Assembly (NCBI GenBank): GCA_008638375.1
Contig: CM018052.1
Span: 21,035,071-21,099,070, forward strand
Length of the DNA stretch: 64,000 bases
Reading direction: 5' to 3'
Source of the DNA: Nyssa sinensis
Taxonomy: Eukaryota; Streptophyta; Magnoliopsida; Cornales; Nyssaceae
Shown piece by piece: positions 34,800 to 46,676 of this stretch (the first letter of the stretch is position 1; the number at the start of each line of letters is the position of its first letter). The notes under the pieces were generated by a model. That model did no database searches. It was given only the letters and a program-made list of their open reading frames with translations, and had not been told where the DNA came from. The position numbers and the translations under genes were made by a program.

Positions 34800-37271
34800 G
34801 ACTACATATCAGAGTCACCGAGCTGGTTAGTCTGAAACGATGACTACTCCGTTGGCAAGGTCCAAAACGCCGAGGACATCCTCTCCGCTAAGATCGTTTT
34901 CTCGTGATTTGCAGAGAATGGTCATGGAAACTCCATCACCGAAATCATTTTGGACGTGCACAGCTTTCTCGATTGTTTTCTGCTCTTGCCCAAATACCAC
35001 CAACGCGTTCTATATGAGCAGGACCAGAACACGCGCGGCCGAAAACTCACTCCTGTTCTTCCACCTATCCTGTTGTTCCTATTCTTCTGAAGAAAAATAC
35101 TACCTCAATAGCGAGCCTGAAAACTATTACATTGGCTAATATCAAGCGTGATTATCATAAGTGACAGTCACTCGCAAGTATTCTTTTTCTTCTTCTGAAA
35201 AAAAAAAATTGGTGGGTTAACTAAACTTTTGAAGCCGCTATGATCGTGGCAATTCTGGCAGTGACGAGGATTTTAGTTTAATACTGGATAACTTACCTTC
35301 AGTTTTCTTAAGATTTTTAATAATTATATTCATTTTTGTGTAATTTTTAAATTATACTAATTTTTTTATTTTATTTAATGTATACAAATATTTTTTTTAA
35401 TCAAAATTTTCCATTTTATTTTTTTAATTTTTTTAATTTTTTTTTAAAAGATTTTTTTATTTTATATAAAATAAATTAAAGGTAAATAGCTAATTTTTAT
35501 TTTATATAAAAATAAATTTAATATTTTAATCAATATTTATTTGAAAAATGAAAAAAAAAAAACAAATTGGTCAAAATTAAAAAATTCAAAGATTTTTTTT
35601 TTAAAACGGGCAATTTTGTCATTTTGGAGAAAAAATTGAGTGAATGGAAATATTTGTATATTTTCAAGTAAAATAAAAGAAGTTAGTATAATTTTAAAAA
35701 CTTCTGAGAATGTCAGTGTAATTTATCCTTTAATATTCTATCAAGAATTTAAAAGTTAAAGATAAATTTATATTGATAATTGTATATGACACTCCTTTTA
35801 ATTTTTTTATACATTGACAATTGCATATGATACTTTAAATTTTTCAAATTACACTCCTCTTGCAAACAAACATGTCAGCTAAATAGAATTAATGAAAGTA
35901 TTAAAATAACCTATTTATCCTTGTAATTAAATATCTATATTGCTGGTTAAGAAGTCAATGAAATTAAAATGACCAAACTATCCATTGTAATTGCATACAA
36001 CCGAAAGCCTAAATCTTTTTAAGTTGAGAAAGAAGTTTCGAGAAACCATTGAAGCCAAGAGAGAAGGTAAGAAAGAGTAGGTTTCTGGGCAATTGTCATT
36101 GACAACCATTCTCATCATCTTCGACAATTAACCATCTAAACCTTTAATTCCCTCTTGAATTGTTCTTCTCCATCGTAGATCTCAATGGGTTTTAGGGTTA
36201 CCATTTTGATATGGTTTGGGGTTATGATTTCTTTCAATTTCATTGTCAGAAATAGAGAAAGATAGAGAGAGTGGGGTTATTGTTTGTCAACGTTGGCATC
36301 ATCTGTTTTAGGGCTTGTCAAATTTTTGGGTTAACAATTGTTCATGGTTTTTTGCCCACAAAGTGAAGATATTTTGTTGCCTAGATATATACCCTAGAGG
36401 AATGGGGGAGGGGGAATAGGGTATTTTTCAAATATTATCATCTTTTACAAAATTTAAATATAAATGGAAGATGAGTACAAAGTATGTAAAAGAATAAAAA
36501 GAGAGAGAACAAACACAATAAGTTTTTATAAGGTTCAGAAAGCTTTCTACATACTTGACCTAAGCTTCCATGCTTGAATTTTTTCACTATTTTAATATCC
36601 TTAGTAGGTGGAAATCAAACATTTACAACAAGAGCTCCTAACTATTTTTTCTCAACAAAATATCCCATTTTACACAAGGATAACACATACCCACAAATCA
36701 CACCGCAATGAGAAAATAAAAAGTTGATTGCAATAAATATTCTTTTGTAGAGTTGATTGGTGTAATGAATGCTCACTCACTAATGATTGATCAAATGTAA
36801 GTTCTGAGTATTTAAGATGAGTAGAAATTTTAGATCTAGGTTTTGTAATAAATGAGATCTAAAGTTAAGATGAGAGATGTAAAAGTTAAAGGATGTGAGT
36901 TGTTAACAGAAAATGTTGTAATGGATCTCTATTTATAAGATTTTGAAAGACATGTTTGTTAGCCCTTCCCCCCTTTTTGATTTGTTCAAAATTTGAATTT
37001 TTAATTGTCAAATCGACAGAATCAGTCAACTGGTTTAATCAATCAGTTAATTAGATCAAAATCTAGTTGACTGATTAACTTGATTGATTCGTCTAGAGGG
37101 TTTAGGCTCATTTTGTCTAAAATAATTAGTCAACTGGTTTCCAGTGCATAATTTTCCTTTTGAGAATCAGTCGATTAGTTTTACCAAGTAGTCGATTAGT
37201 TTGGACAATAAGTTCATTTTATGTACAAGATATATAGTCAACCAGTCGACTGGATAAAAAAGATAGTTGAC
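34800..37271. other. PPR upstream region and AT-rich non-coding DNA
   Basis: The PPR promoter should lie within a few hundred bases right of 34799; I see no clear TATA box. The 99-codon plus-strand frame at 34840-35139 is not a recognised protein. About 36390-37271 has features of an unidentified repeat: the GAGGAATGGGGGAGGGGGAA motif near 36399 and several AGTCRACTGGT-type motifs at 37020-37265. No gene is supported. Confidence 0.5.
35290..35735. mobile_element. MITE-like inverted-repeat element
   Basis: The left end (GGATAACTTACCTTCAGTTT, then ATTATATTC... TATACAAATATTT) and the reversed right end (GGATAAATTACACTGACATT, then ATTATACTA... TATACAAATATTT) match imperfectly over about 100 bases. 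The middle is almost pure A/T. No coding capacity. The borders are uncertain. Confidence 0.45.
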
Positions 37272-38172
37272 TGTAGACACCTCATTTTGTGACTTTTGAT
37301 TAAGTAGTAAAAATCGATGGTCATGCTAAGAAACCTACTTCAAGTAGGGACTCTTCCCAATTAAGTCATATTCTCATTAGGACTCCTCCTAACAAAGTCA
37401 TATTCCCGCTAGGACTCTCCTAATAGAGTCCCAGTTTCATTAGGACTCCTTCTGACAAAGTTCTATTCCCGTTAGGGCTCTCTTGTTAAAGTCTTAGTCC
37501 AAGTAGAATTCTTTCTGATAAAGTCTCACCCTCATTAGGACTCTCCTAATAGAGTCTCAATCTAAGTAGGACTCTTTTCAATAGAGTCTCACTCCCGTTA
37601 GAACTCCTCTTGCCAGAGTCCCAGCCCGAGTAGGACTCTTCCGGATAGAGTCCCACTCCCGTTAAGACACCTTTGCTAGAGTCCTAGTTCAAGAAAGACT
37701 CTTCCCGATAGAGTCCTAGTCTTAGTAGGACTCTTCCTTACAGAGTCCCAGTCCTAATAGCACTCTTCCTAACAGAGTCCCACTCCCGTTAGGACTTTCT
37801 TACTAGAGTCCCAGTCCAAGTAAGACTCTTCCTGACAGAGTCATACTCCCGTTAGGACTTTTTTGCCCATCGAAGGGTGTTTTGGTAACTTCGGCACCTT
37901 TTTATCCACTAAGGGCATTTTGGTAGTTTTGGCACAATCCTACCGTCAGTAGGACTTCATAGTTACTTGAAGGAAATTTTCATAATTTCTATATCATTTT
38001 ACCCACATGGGGGTAATTTGGTAATTTTAGCCCGTTGGTGACGAATTAGGGGTAATTTGGTCTTTTCACATGCCTTGTGGCAATTTCGAAATTCTCCACA
38101 AAATTGGGGGCAATTTGATAATCTTGAGTGATAATAGTCTATTTAGGCTTAATTAGGACATTTTACTTTTAG
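37272..38172 (+). mobile_element. 5' portion of a TGTAGACAC-type LTR, cut by the Tekay-like element
   Basis: It begins TGTAGACACCTCATTTTGTG at 37272. It matches, in reverse complement, the first 0.9 kb of the LTR that starts at 57666, including GGGGGTAATTTGGTAATTTT and CTTGAGTGATA near 38130. It stops at 38172, where the chromovirus LTR begins. The remaining half is not found on the far side of that element, so it was lost by deletion. Confidence 0.75.
37340..37870. repeat. Array of short hairpin-forming tandem repeats
   Basis: About 16 degenerate units of roughly 32 bp of the form AGGACTCTTCCTGACAGAGT plus CCCACTCCCGTT. Most units contain an inverted pair GGACTC/GAGTCC around a short loop. 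The partner LTR at 55460-57666 has a related, tighter form AGTCCTACTAGAGGTAGGAC near 57150. Confidence 0.75.
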
Positions 38173-41100
38173 TGTCACGACTCGAAACCCACCTTATACG
38201 GATCTCGTATCGCGGGGCCAACCCAATGGTCGTCCCTACTTTTTTTTCCCTTGTATCAATGACAACAATATATAATGTAAACTTAACAGTAAATTAGTGG
38301 AAGTCTTAATACAAAATATTATATAACAACTAAAAATGTACACCGACATAAAATTTAAACATAATGCCACTCTTAGGTGGTGAGTACATGGAAGAAACTA
38401 TATTCACTTCTATCATACTTGTCAACTGTCCCCCTATGCTCCTGGACTCTTACTATGGTCCTGCAACATTTTCACTTGAAAAATAAGTAAATAGAGTGAG
38501 CTAACAAAGCTTAGTAAGTAAAAGCCCATCTTCGACAGGAGTTAGGGTTAATATAGAAAAATATGAATCCATAGGGTGAACATGATAGTCAATCACGAAA
38601 TCAGTTGTAGTTAATGGCAAAATGCCACAATGGCCAATGAACAGTAAGTCACAACAAGCAAGCATGAGTAATGGTATAGCATGGACATGGAAAAGCTCAA
38701 TAACATCACTCAATATAAGAATACTGCCACAATAAACCAGTCACAATCAATTACAACCAATGAGTGAACTGTCAACATAGAATTATTCATAGGAACGGCA
38801 ACATCCTATGAATCTAATAAACGTAAATATATCAATCAAACATAAATGATGCATTTATTCTGTTCAAGGTTTGGCAGACCCTCGGTCTTTTGGGGCCCGG
38901 CATACCCTCTTAACCTCAATGCATATAAAATGCCCTTATAACTCAATGTGTAAAAATGCCATCATTGCTATATGTTTGTTCATGGACTCGACTCGTAGGT
39001 CCTATCAACTCAGATAGCATTAGATGGATATTGTGACTGAGTCTAATTTCGGCATTCATAATAAATCATGATTCTTTGTGATTCCATAAGGAGTGCACAC
39101 AAAATGAAATATCATGTAATGAACATCTAAAAATAGGCCTTTCAAGGCACAATACGACGTAATAATCATGACATAGCATTCAAGAAACACCCACAAGATA
39201 GGACAATATCAATTGTGGAACAATAACAGTTGGTACGTACGAGAGTACAAAATTTGGTAGTAATAGAATGAACGTGGTTTGGAAGACCACATGTAAGAGA
39301 TAGGGGTTTACTTACCTTTAATCCATCTGATCTACTTTAGTACTCCGTAATTTTCTCATTTCCCTTTAACTTGCCTATACATCAATAAACATGTCTCAAT
39401 TCTAATGTTATTTATCAAATTGTATACTTTGTTATTATAAGTATCTCTTTTACTAATTTAGACTCTACCATTGAGTTCGAAATGTTAAAGAAAGTCAGTT
39501 TAGGCTTCCACGGTTTTCAATTTGGACTTCTATACCAAAAAGGGTAAAATGGTCATTTTACATGTCTATATTTTTTGGGACTTATTTTCACAAATCGGAC
39601 TTTACCATTGAGTCCAGAATGTTTGAAATAATAAAGAATCACTATTTACTTAGTTTAATCGGAGTTCGTTTGACTCACATTTGACTTAGGGGTATTTTGG
39701 TCATTTAACATATCTACGGGTATTTTATTTTTCGGGACTCTGTTTTATGAAACGGACCTCACCATTGGATCCAAAAGATCCAAAATAGTAAATTTGCACC
39801 ATTCACTTGCTTTTGGATACCAAAAATTAATTTAATAATTAACTAAATTAAATTAATTAAACATAATCATAATATATATTATTTGAGTGAAGTAAGACCA
39901 CATGTGCCTCAGTGGCACAATGATTCGTGCTTTACGGTTCATGCCTATAGGTCTTGAGTTCAATTCGAGGGAGCAGCAGCCCTTGCGCATTTTTTTCTTT
40001 AAGTCTATGAGCCAAACAATGACTTATATGATGGAACAGGTGTGGGATAACCCCATTCCCAAACAGTGTAGCAAACCCAATGTATTAACCTAATATCCAA
40101 ACACTCCAAATTCAATTTTCAAACCTTTAAAACCTAAAACAGTAGCCCACTGGACCGTGCAGTGGGTCGAGTTCCGACCCGACCTAACCCGTTGACCCGA
40201 CCAACAGTAGCCGTCCCTCATGATTTTTAGGCGGTCTCCAATCACCATCTCCGGCGCCGGTGATCGAAAAACCGAAACCTATAAGATTTTTTTCTTTATT
40301 TTTCTTGCTGTTTTTTGCTCCTTTTCATTTCTAAATTATTCTAACGCATATTCAACGCATCCTAACACGATTTTAGGCATTTAAAACCGAGCATTTAAAA
40401 CTGACCAAAACAACCCCAAAACTCCCTATTCAGTTTTCTGATCATGGCCCATTTCTACCCCATTTCTCAACCATTTTCTTCGCAGTTTCTTCCTAAATTC
40501 CTATTTTTCTTCCTAGAACAACATTCTATTATCGTACACAAGCTTTGAGCAATTCTAAATAAAAGCCAAAAAATTTACAAAGAGAAAAAAAATGTGGGCT
40601 TACCTTCTGTGCCCCTCTCTCCTGCTTCCTCTTCCTCTTCCTCTTCTCATTCTCTCCTCCTGTTTCTCTTCTACACTCCGAAATCCTTCTCAGCTTCCTT
40701 TTAGTTTTTTTTTTTTTTTTTCCAACCCAATGCATGGGTTTATAACTAACCCTGAGTCCCTCAATTTTCCCTTTCCATTTTCATCTCACCTTCCCCCTTC
40801 CATTTCTTTTCTTCTCTTTTGATGGTAACCCCCTCCCCTTCATTACTTCCCCATTATGTAGTTACCATACATATATATATATATATATATATCTCTAAAT
40901 ATATAACTGTTACACTATATATTTAGGTTACCATTTATATATATATATATATTGTCATATTTTAGTTGCATATATATATATATATCCATATTTTAGTTCC
41001 ATATAACATGCATTTTTATTTTATTTTATTTTATTTTATTTATTTTATTTTTATTTTAAAATTCGTTCATAGCTTGCTCGGGCATCGCCTGGGCATCGTT

Positions 41101-41220
41101 CGTACATTCGAAACTATTTAGATTTCACAATTGTCCATTCCATTCGATATTATAACGTAAAGCCCTATCGGCTCGGGTTTTCATGGTTCGCTCGGTTACA
41201 ATTCGGATCAGGGTGTTACA
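38173..41220 (-). repeat. 3' LTR of the chromovirus
   Basis: Minus strand: begins TGTAACACCCTGATCCGAAT at 41220 and ends GGGTTTCGAGTCGTGACA at 38173, 3048 bp. It contains a TA microsatellite near 40868-40893 and other TA tracts up to 40983, and a tRNA-like segment at about 39901-39975. The open frame 40592-40822 is low complexity. Confidence 0.9.
39901..39990 (+). repeat. tRNA-related (SINE-like) segment within the LTR
   Basis: TGTGCCTCAGTGGCACAATG resembles a polymerase III A box, and TTGAGTTCAATTCGAGGGAG a B box, about 45 bp apart, followed by GCAGCAGCCC as in plant Au-type SINEs. The other LTR copy (50940-50980) has the A-box part and then breaks off. There is no cloverleaf good enough to call a tRNA gene. 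It may be an old SINE fixed in the LTR family. Confidence 0.4.
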
Positions 41221-41241
41221 TTCTTCCTCCCTTTAAAGAAG
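41221..41241 (-). other. Polypurine tract of the chromovirus
   Basis: Minus strand AAAGGGAGGAAGAA lies immediately before the 3' LTR start TGTAACACC, confirming minus-strand orientation. Confidence 0.8.
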
Positions 41242-41280
41242 TTTGGTCCCCTAAACTTGACTATATCAAGGTGTAAATAG

Positions 41281-42780
41281 CTAAGGATACTGGGCACGTA
41301 TTTCCTCATCTCGTTCCCAAATGGCTTCCTCAAGTCGAGAATTCCTCCATAATACCTTTACCAGTGGAATGGTCTTGTTCCGTAGAACTTTCTCTCGTCT
41401 GTCTAAGATCTATACCGGCTGCTCAATATAACTCAAGTCCTCTTGAACATCTAGTAGCTCATGCTCGATTATTTGATATAGGTTGTGCACACACTTCCTT
41501 AACGTCGAAACATGAAAAACATTATGTACGTGGGCTAGCTCAAATGGCAAGGCTAATCGATACGCCACTGGTTTAACTTGTCCAAGAATCTTGAACTGTC
41601 CAATGTATCGTGGCCCTAGTTTCCCTCTCTTGACAAACCTAACCACTCTCTTCATCGGTCATACTTTCAGAAACACATAGTCACCTGTCGTAAACTCTAA
41701 CTCTCGTCTCCTAGTATCAGCGTAACTCTTCTGTTGACTCTGAGTTGCTAACAAACGCTGCCTGATCTGATGGATCTTGTCAGTGGTCTATTTTACTATC
41801 TCTGGCCCAAATAGCTTCCTGTCACCTACCTCCGTCTAACATAGTGGAGATCTATAATGCCTGTCATATAGTGCCTCATACGGTGCCATACCGATACTGG
41901 ATTGATAACTGTTGTTGTACGTAAACTCCACAAACGGCAGTTGATCCTCCTAACTTCCCTTGAAATCAATGACACAGAATCGTAGTAATTCTTCCAAAGT
42001 CTGTATCATCCTCTCGGACTGTCCGTTTATCTCGGGGTGGTATGCAGTGTTAAGACTCAATTCTTTACCCATAGCCTTTTGTAGGCTCCTCTAGAACTTA
42101 GACACAAATCGTGGATCTCGATCGGATACAATGGATACTAGAACTCCATGAAATCGAACGATCTCCCTGATATAAAGCATGGCCAGTTGTTCTAAAGTCT
42201 GAGTCGTCTTAGTTGCAAGAAAATGGGTTGTCTTTGCCAGTCTGTTGACGATCATCCATATAAAGTCATTCCCATACAATGTCTGAGGCAACCCTGATAC
42301 AAAATCTATTTTGATATGCTCCCATTTCCACTTTGGTATTGGAAAAGACTATAGAAGTCCTTTTGGCTTCTAGTGCTCAACCTTTATCCGCTAGCACTCC
42401 ATACATCGTGCAATGTGCTCAGCTATATCTTTCTTTATCCCTGACCACCAATAAGTGTTTCTCATATTGTGGTACATCTTTGTATTTCCCAGGTGTACAA
42501 AAAATCTAAAACTATGTGCCTCGTCAAGAATCTTCTTCCTAATCTTAGGTACATCTGGCACACAGATCTTATCATGATAGTACAACACCCCATTCGTATA
42601 GTGAAATCTATATTCCCTCCAATCTCAGCCTCTTGGCGAAGCTTAACTAACTTTCTATCGTGAGCCTGTAATTCCCTAATCTTGTCAACAATCGTAAGAC
42701 TGATTGTGATGTTAGCGCACATCGCCCTGTAACCTGGCAGAATCACTTCAACCTCTATCACTTCTAATTCATATAGTAGC
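41281..42780 (-). pseudogene. Chromovirus integrase and chromodomain-like tail (broken)
   Basis: Pieces, in element order: the zinc-binding N-terminus (42391-42588, ...HLGNTKMYHNMRNTYWWSGI, ending CMEC); the catalytic core (42091-42291, including MIVNRLAKTTHFLATK and SIVSDRDPRF with the second catalytic Asp); and the C-terminal GPRYIGQFKI...AYRLALPFELAHVHNVFHVS region (41410-41655). A chromodomain-like end (ILDRRE, LVKVLW, LEEAIWERDEE) stops at TAG 41281-41283. In living elements this tail steers insertion into heterochromatin. Stops and shifts fall between the pieces. Confidence 0.86.
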
Positions 42781-44120
42781 TTTTTCTATGTAGTCAACAG
42801 GTAAGCAAGACTCCCTGATGACTTTCTGCTAAGAGCATTAGCCACTACATTCGCCTTCCCTAGATGGTACTGTATACTGAGCTCGTAGTCTTTGATCAAC
42901 TCTAACTAATTTTGTTGGTGCATATTGAGCTTCTTTTGTGTAAACAAGTACTTAAAACTCTTGTGATCAGTGAAAATCATATATAGCTCCATATATATAA
43001 TGCATTTAGATTTTTAGTGCAAAGACAATAGCTGCCAGCTCGAGGTCGTGAGTTGGATAGTTTCCATGAAGCATAAGCCACCACCTTTCCCTATTGCATC
43101 AAAACACACCCCAAGCCTTGAGTGAGGCATCATTAGAGATCACAAAACCCTCTGTCCCATCTGGTACTGTTAGGATTGGAGTTGTAACTAGTCAATTCTT
43201 AAGCTCTTGAAAACTTACTCCCTCTCCTCAGTCCAAATGAATGGGACATTCTTCCAGGTCAGCTAGGTGATTAGCATAGCTATCTTGGAGAAATCCTTGA
43301 CAAATCTCCTATAGTAGCCAGCTAAACCCATGAAACTGTGAACCTCCTTGATAGTAGTCGGCCGGGACCAACTGGTAATAACTTATATTTTTTGGGGTCT
43401 ACGGAGATCCCATCCTTATTGATCAAATGCCCTAAGAATGAAATGCGTGGGAGCCAGAATTCACACTTTTTCAATTTAGCATATAGCTTCTGCTCACATA
43501 GCTTCTGTAGGACTTTCCTCAAATGCACCTCATGCTTTTCTTGGTTCTTAGAATAGACCAAAAGTTCATCGATGAATACAATTATGAAATCGTCTAAATA
43601 CGGCTTAAATACCTTGTTCATTAAATCCATGAATGCGACTGGGGCATTAGTCACTCCAAAAGGCATAACCAGAAACTCATAATGTCCATACCGGGTTTTG
43701 AATGTCGTAGGGTCTGACCTTCAACTGATGATAATCGGACCTCAGGTTAATCTTTGAGAACACTTGGGCCCCCTTCAATTGGTCGAATAGATCATTTACC
43801 CTAGGCAATGGATACATGTTCTTAATGGTGACCTTGTTCAATTCACGATAATCGATACATAGCCTCATGGTCCCATCATTCTTCTTAACAAATAATACTG
43901 GTGCACCCCATGGCGATGAATTGGGTCGTATGAACCCTTTGTCTAGTAGTTCTTGCAGCTGAAACTTTAACTCTTTCAGCTCTGCTGGGGGCATTCTATA
44001 GGGTGTCTTGGATATAGGTGAAGTGTCTGGCAATACGTTAATGCTAAACTCAATCTCTCTGTCCACAAGCATCCCTAGAAGATTGTCCAAAAATACCTTA
44101 GGGAATTCTTTAGCAATAGG
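42781..44120 (-). pseudogene. Chromovirus reverse transcriptase and RNase H (broken)
   Basis: RT N-terminal motifs are at 43677-44090 ([32 protein letters not shown]), and the palm at 43322-43666 ([34 protein letters not shown]). The catalytic pair that should read FIDD reads FIDE, a change expected to abolish polymerisation. After [10 protein letters not shown] the frame is shifted relative to the palm. RNase H follows at about 42790-43020, with the LGKANVVANALSRK end motif. The coding text continues directly from protease. Confidence 0.86.
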
Positions 44121-44388
44121 AATCTACTCTAACACAGGCTGTTGTGACTCCGTGTCCTAGATACTACATAAGAGATCATGGCATCCCTCATGAAGCAGAC
44201 GCCTAGCCTATATATCAAAAACAAAGTAGGGTGGAGCAACCACTCTTGTCCCCTCAAACTCAACGATCGAAAATCTGGGGTTCTGAATAAGCACTCGCTT
44301 GGTCACATAGTTTATAGTTGAGTGGTTTGCAGTAAACCAGTCCATACCGAGAATAACATCATACCCATAGATTTCTAATGGTATAAGG

Positions 44389-44637
44389 TCAACAAGTAAC
44401 GGTAATCAGGATCTCACAATCCTTATATATGGCCTCCCCTAGTAGTGATTTTCCCGATGGTATCGTCACATTAAATAAATATCCTAAGGGTTCTGTCGAT
44501 TTGTTGAACTTAACAGAATATGCAGGAGATATAAAAGAATGTGTAGAACTAGTATCGAATAAGACATAGGCAGACTGTGAACAAACTAGAAAAGTACCTG
44601 CGACTATCGAAGTCGAAGCCTGTACATCCCCTAGCAC
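44389..44637 (-). pseudogene. Chromovirus protease
   Basis: The frame contains YVLFDTSSTHSFISPAYSVK. The family active site is D-[ST]-G or D-[ST]-S, so DTSS fits the aspartic protease that matures gag-pol. The flanking frame is interrupted by stops. Confidence 0.82.
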
Positions 44638-44694
44638 TATAGAGAAAACTCGTCCGGCCTGCTGCTGGACATTTCCTGGTCCATTTCTACGGTT

Positions 44695-45780
44695 CTAGGG
44701 CCTGTTCGTTGTGGCTGTAGGTGCTGGTGTCGGTTCCCTAACTAAAGTGGCACTGGCTGTAGCTGGGTTGATTTGAGGGCACTCCCTTACAAAATGTCCG
44801 ACTTGGCCACAATAGAAACAAGCATTGTTGTCCTTGAGGCACTGGCCCCTATGAACCTTCCAACACTTGGGGCATTTAGTTGCGGTCCCCTCAGAATTTC
44901 TCAGTCTCCTCTGATTGGGCCCTGTAGTTCGGAATCCCGTCTCGGGTCTGGTGAATGAGGGTTCTTGCCTAGAGGAAAAAGACCTTGGCCTCCGGATTTG
45001 ACTGCCTCTTGATCTCTGATTCCCCTGTCTTTTGGTGAACTCTTCGCCGCTCCTCTCAATGATTTTAGCAATGGTCACTACTTCATTATAAGTAGGTAGC
45101 TGCTGGGGCCTGAGTCTATCTTTGATGGCCCAGTGTAGCCCTTTCTCAAACTTTCGGGCCTTGAGATCCTCACTATTGACGATATTAGGGGCAAATCTGG
45201 CCAACTCAGTGAACGTGGCCTCATACTGTTCCACTGTCATGCTGCCCTATTGTAGTACCATAAACTCAGTGATTTTTTGGTTCTTCACCTCTCAGGGGAA
45301 GTACTTTTCATTGAAGACTGTGGTAAAGTGCTACCAGTACATGTCCGGTTCCCTGGCCTCCTCAAGCATCCACCATTTGTATGCAACTCCCTTGAACTTA
45401 TGTGTGGCGTATGCCACCTTCTGAGTCTTGGTGCACGGCAGGATACAAAAAATCCTGTTCATCTCCAAGAGTCACTCCTCTGCAGCTATGGCTCCTTGAG
45501 TACTATCAAAAGATAGAGGCTTCATCTTCTGAAACTGCTCATATGGAAACGTTGGATCACGCTCATTCCCCTGTTAGCTACTCACATTGACAGGCTACTC
45601 CTGTCGTACTTGCTGGCTAGTACCCACGTTGACAGGTTGTTCCTGTCGTACTAGCTAGCAAGTACCCATCTGATTTGTACCAGCCTGACTCCAGGGTAGA
45701 GCCTCGATAACCTTCTCCATTAGTTGCTCCAATCACTCGATACGTTCTATAGTGGCCATTGTAGTCCTTGTGTTAACCAT
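44695..45780 (-). pseudogene. Chromovirus gag with CCHC zinc knuckle (broken)
   Basis: The likely start is ATG 45780-45778 (MVNTRTTMATIERIE, a common gag start). The capsid region has KFKGVAYKWWMLE near 45390 and MTVEQYEATFTELARFAPNI from 45240. A CFYCGQVGHFVREC knuckle (C-X2-C-X4-H-X4-C) lies near 44800. The N-terminal third has several stops (TGA/TAG codons) and a short duplicated QPVNVGTS-type segment; the last 181 codons are open. Confidence 0.87.
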
Positions 45781-45934
45781 CCTTATAAAAGATATTCAGT
45801 ACATTTACATAAGATAACAGTTAGTAGCCACATAAGGTCTAACATAAAGGTGTCCGTATTTTTATCGATTCATTCTTAGACGTAACAGTTCTAGTGTTCT
45901 AATCATGTCTCCCATGACTCACTAGCACCTAAAA

Positions 45935-45950
45935 CTCAGCTTTGATACCA
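45935..45950 (-). other. Primer-binding site of the chromovirus
   Basis: Minus strand TGGTATCAAAGCTGAG starts three bases after the 5' LTR end. It matches the 3' end of initiator tRNA-Met except at one position (TGGTATCAGAGC is usual). Confidence 0.85.
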
Positions 45951-45953
45951 AGT

Positions 45954-46676
45954 TGTCACGATACAAAACCCACCCTTTGTGGATCTCGTATCTCAGGGCC
46001 GACCCAATGGTCGTCCCTACTTTTTTTTTTCCTTATATCAATGACAACAATATATAATGTAAACTTAACAGTAAATTAGTGGAAGTCTTAATATAAAATA
46101 TTGTTTAACAACTGAAAAATGTAAACCGACATAAAACTTAAACATAATGCAACTCTTAGGTGGTTAGTACATGGGAGAAACTATATTCATTTTTATCATA
46201 CTCCTCAATTGTCCCCCTATGCTCCTGGACTCCTACTATGGTCCTGCAGCATTCCTGCCTGAAAAATAAGTAAATGGGATAAGCTAACAAAACTTAGTAA
46301 GTAAAAGCCCATCTCCGATACAGGTTAGGGTTAACATAGAAAAATATGAATTCATAGGGTGAACATGATAGCCAATCATAAAATCAGTTGTAGTTAACAG
46401 TAAAATGCCACAATGAATAGTAAGTCACAACAAGTAAGCATGAGTAATGGTATAGCATAGACATGAAAAAGCTCAATAACATCAGTCAATATAAGAATAC
46501 TACCACAATAAATTCGTCACAATCAAGTACAACCAATGAGTGAACTGTCAACATAGAATTATTCATAGGGAACGGCAACATCCTATGAATCCAATAAACG
46601 TAAACATATCAATCAAACATAAGTGAAGCATTTACTCTGTTCAAAGTTTGGCAGACCCTCGGTCTTTTAGGCCTGG
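45954..46676 (-). repeat. 5' LTR of the chromovirus, part adjacent to the primer-binding site
   Basis: Matches 38173-38893 of the 3' LTR, with scattered substitutions. It is interrupted at 46676 by a solo LTR and continues at 49957. Confidence 0.88.

Noticed and set aside
34840..35139. 99-codon plus-strand frame next to the PPR start as a divergent gene
   Set aside because: No recognisable domain or splice pattern; it overlaps the region expected to hold the PPR promoter.
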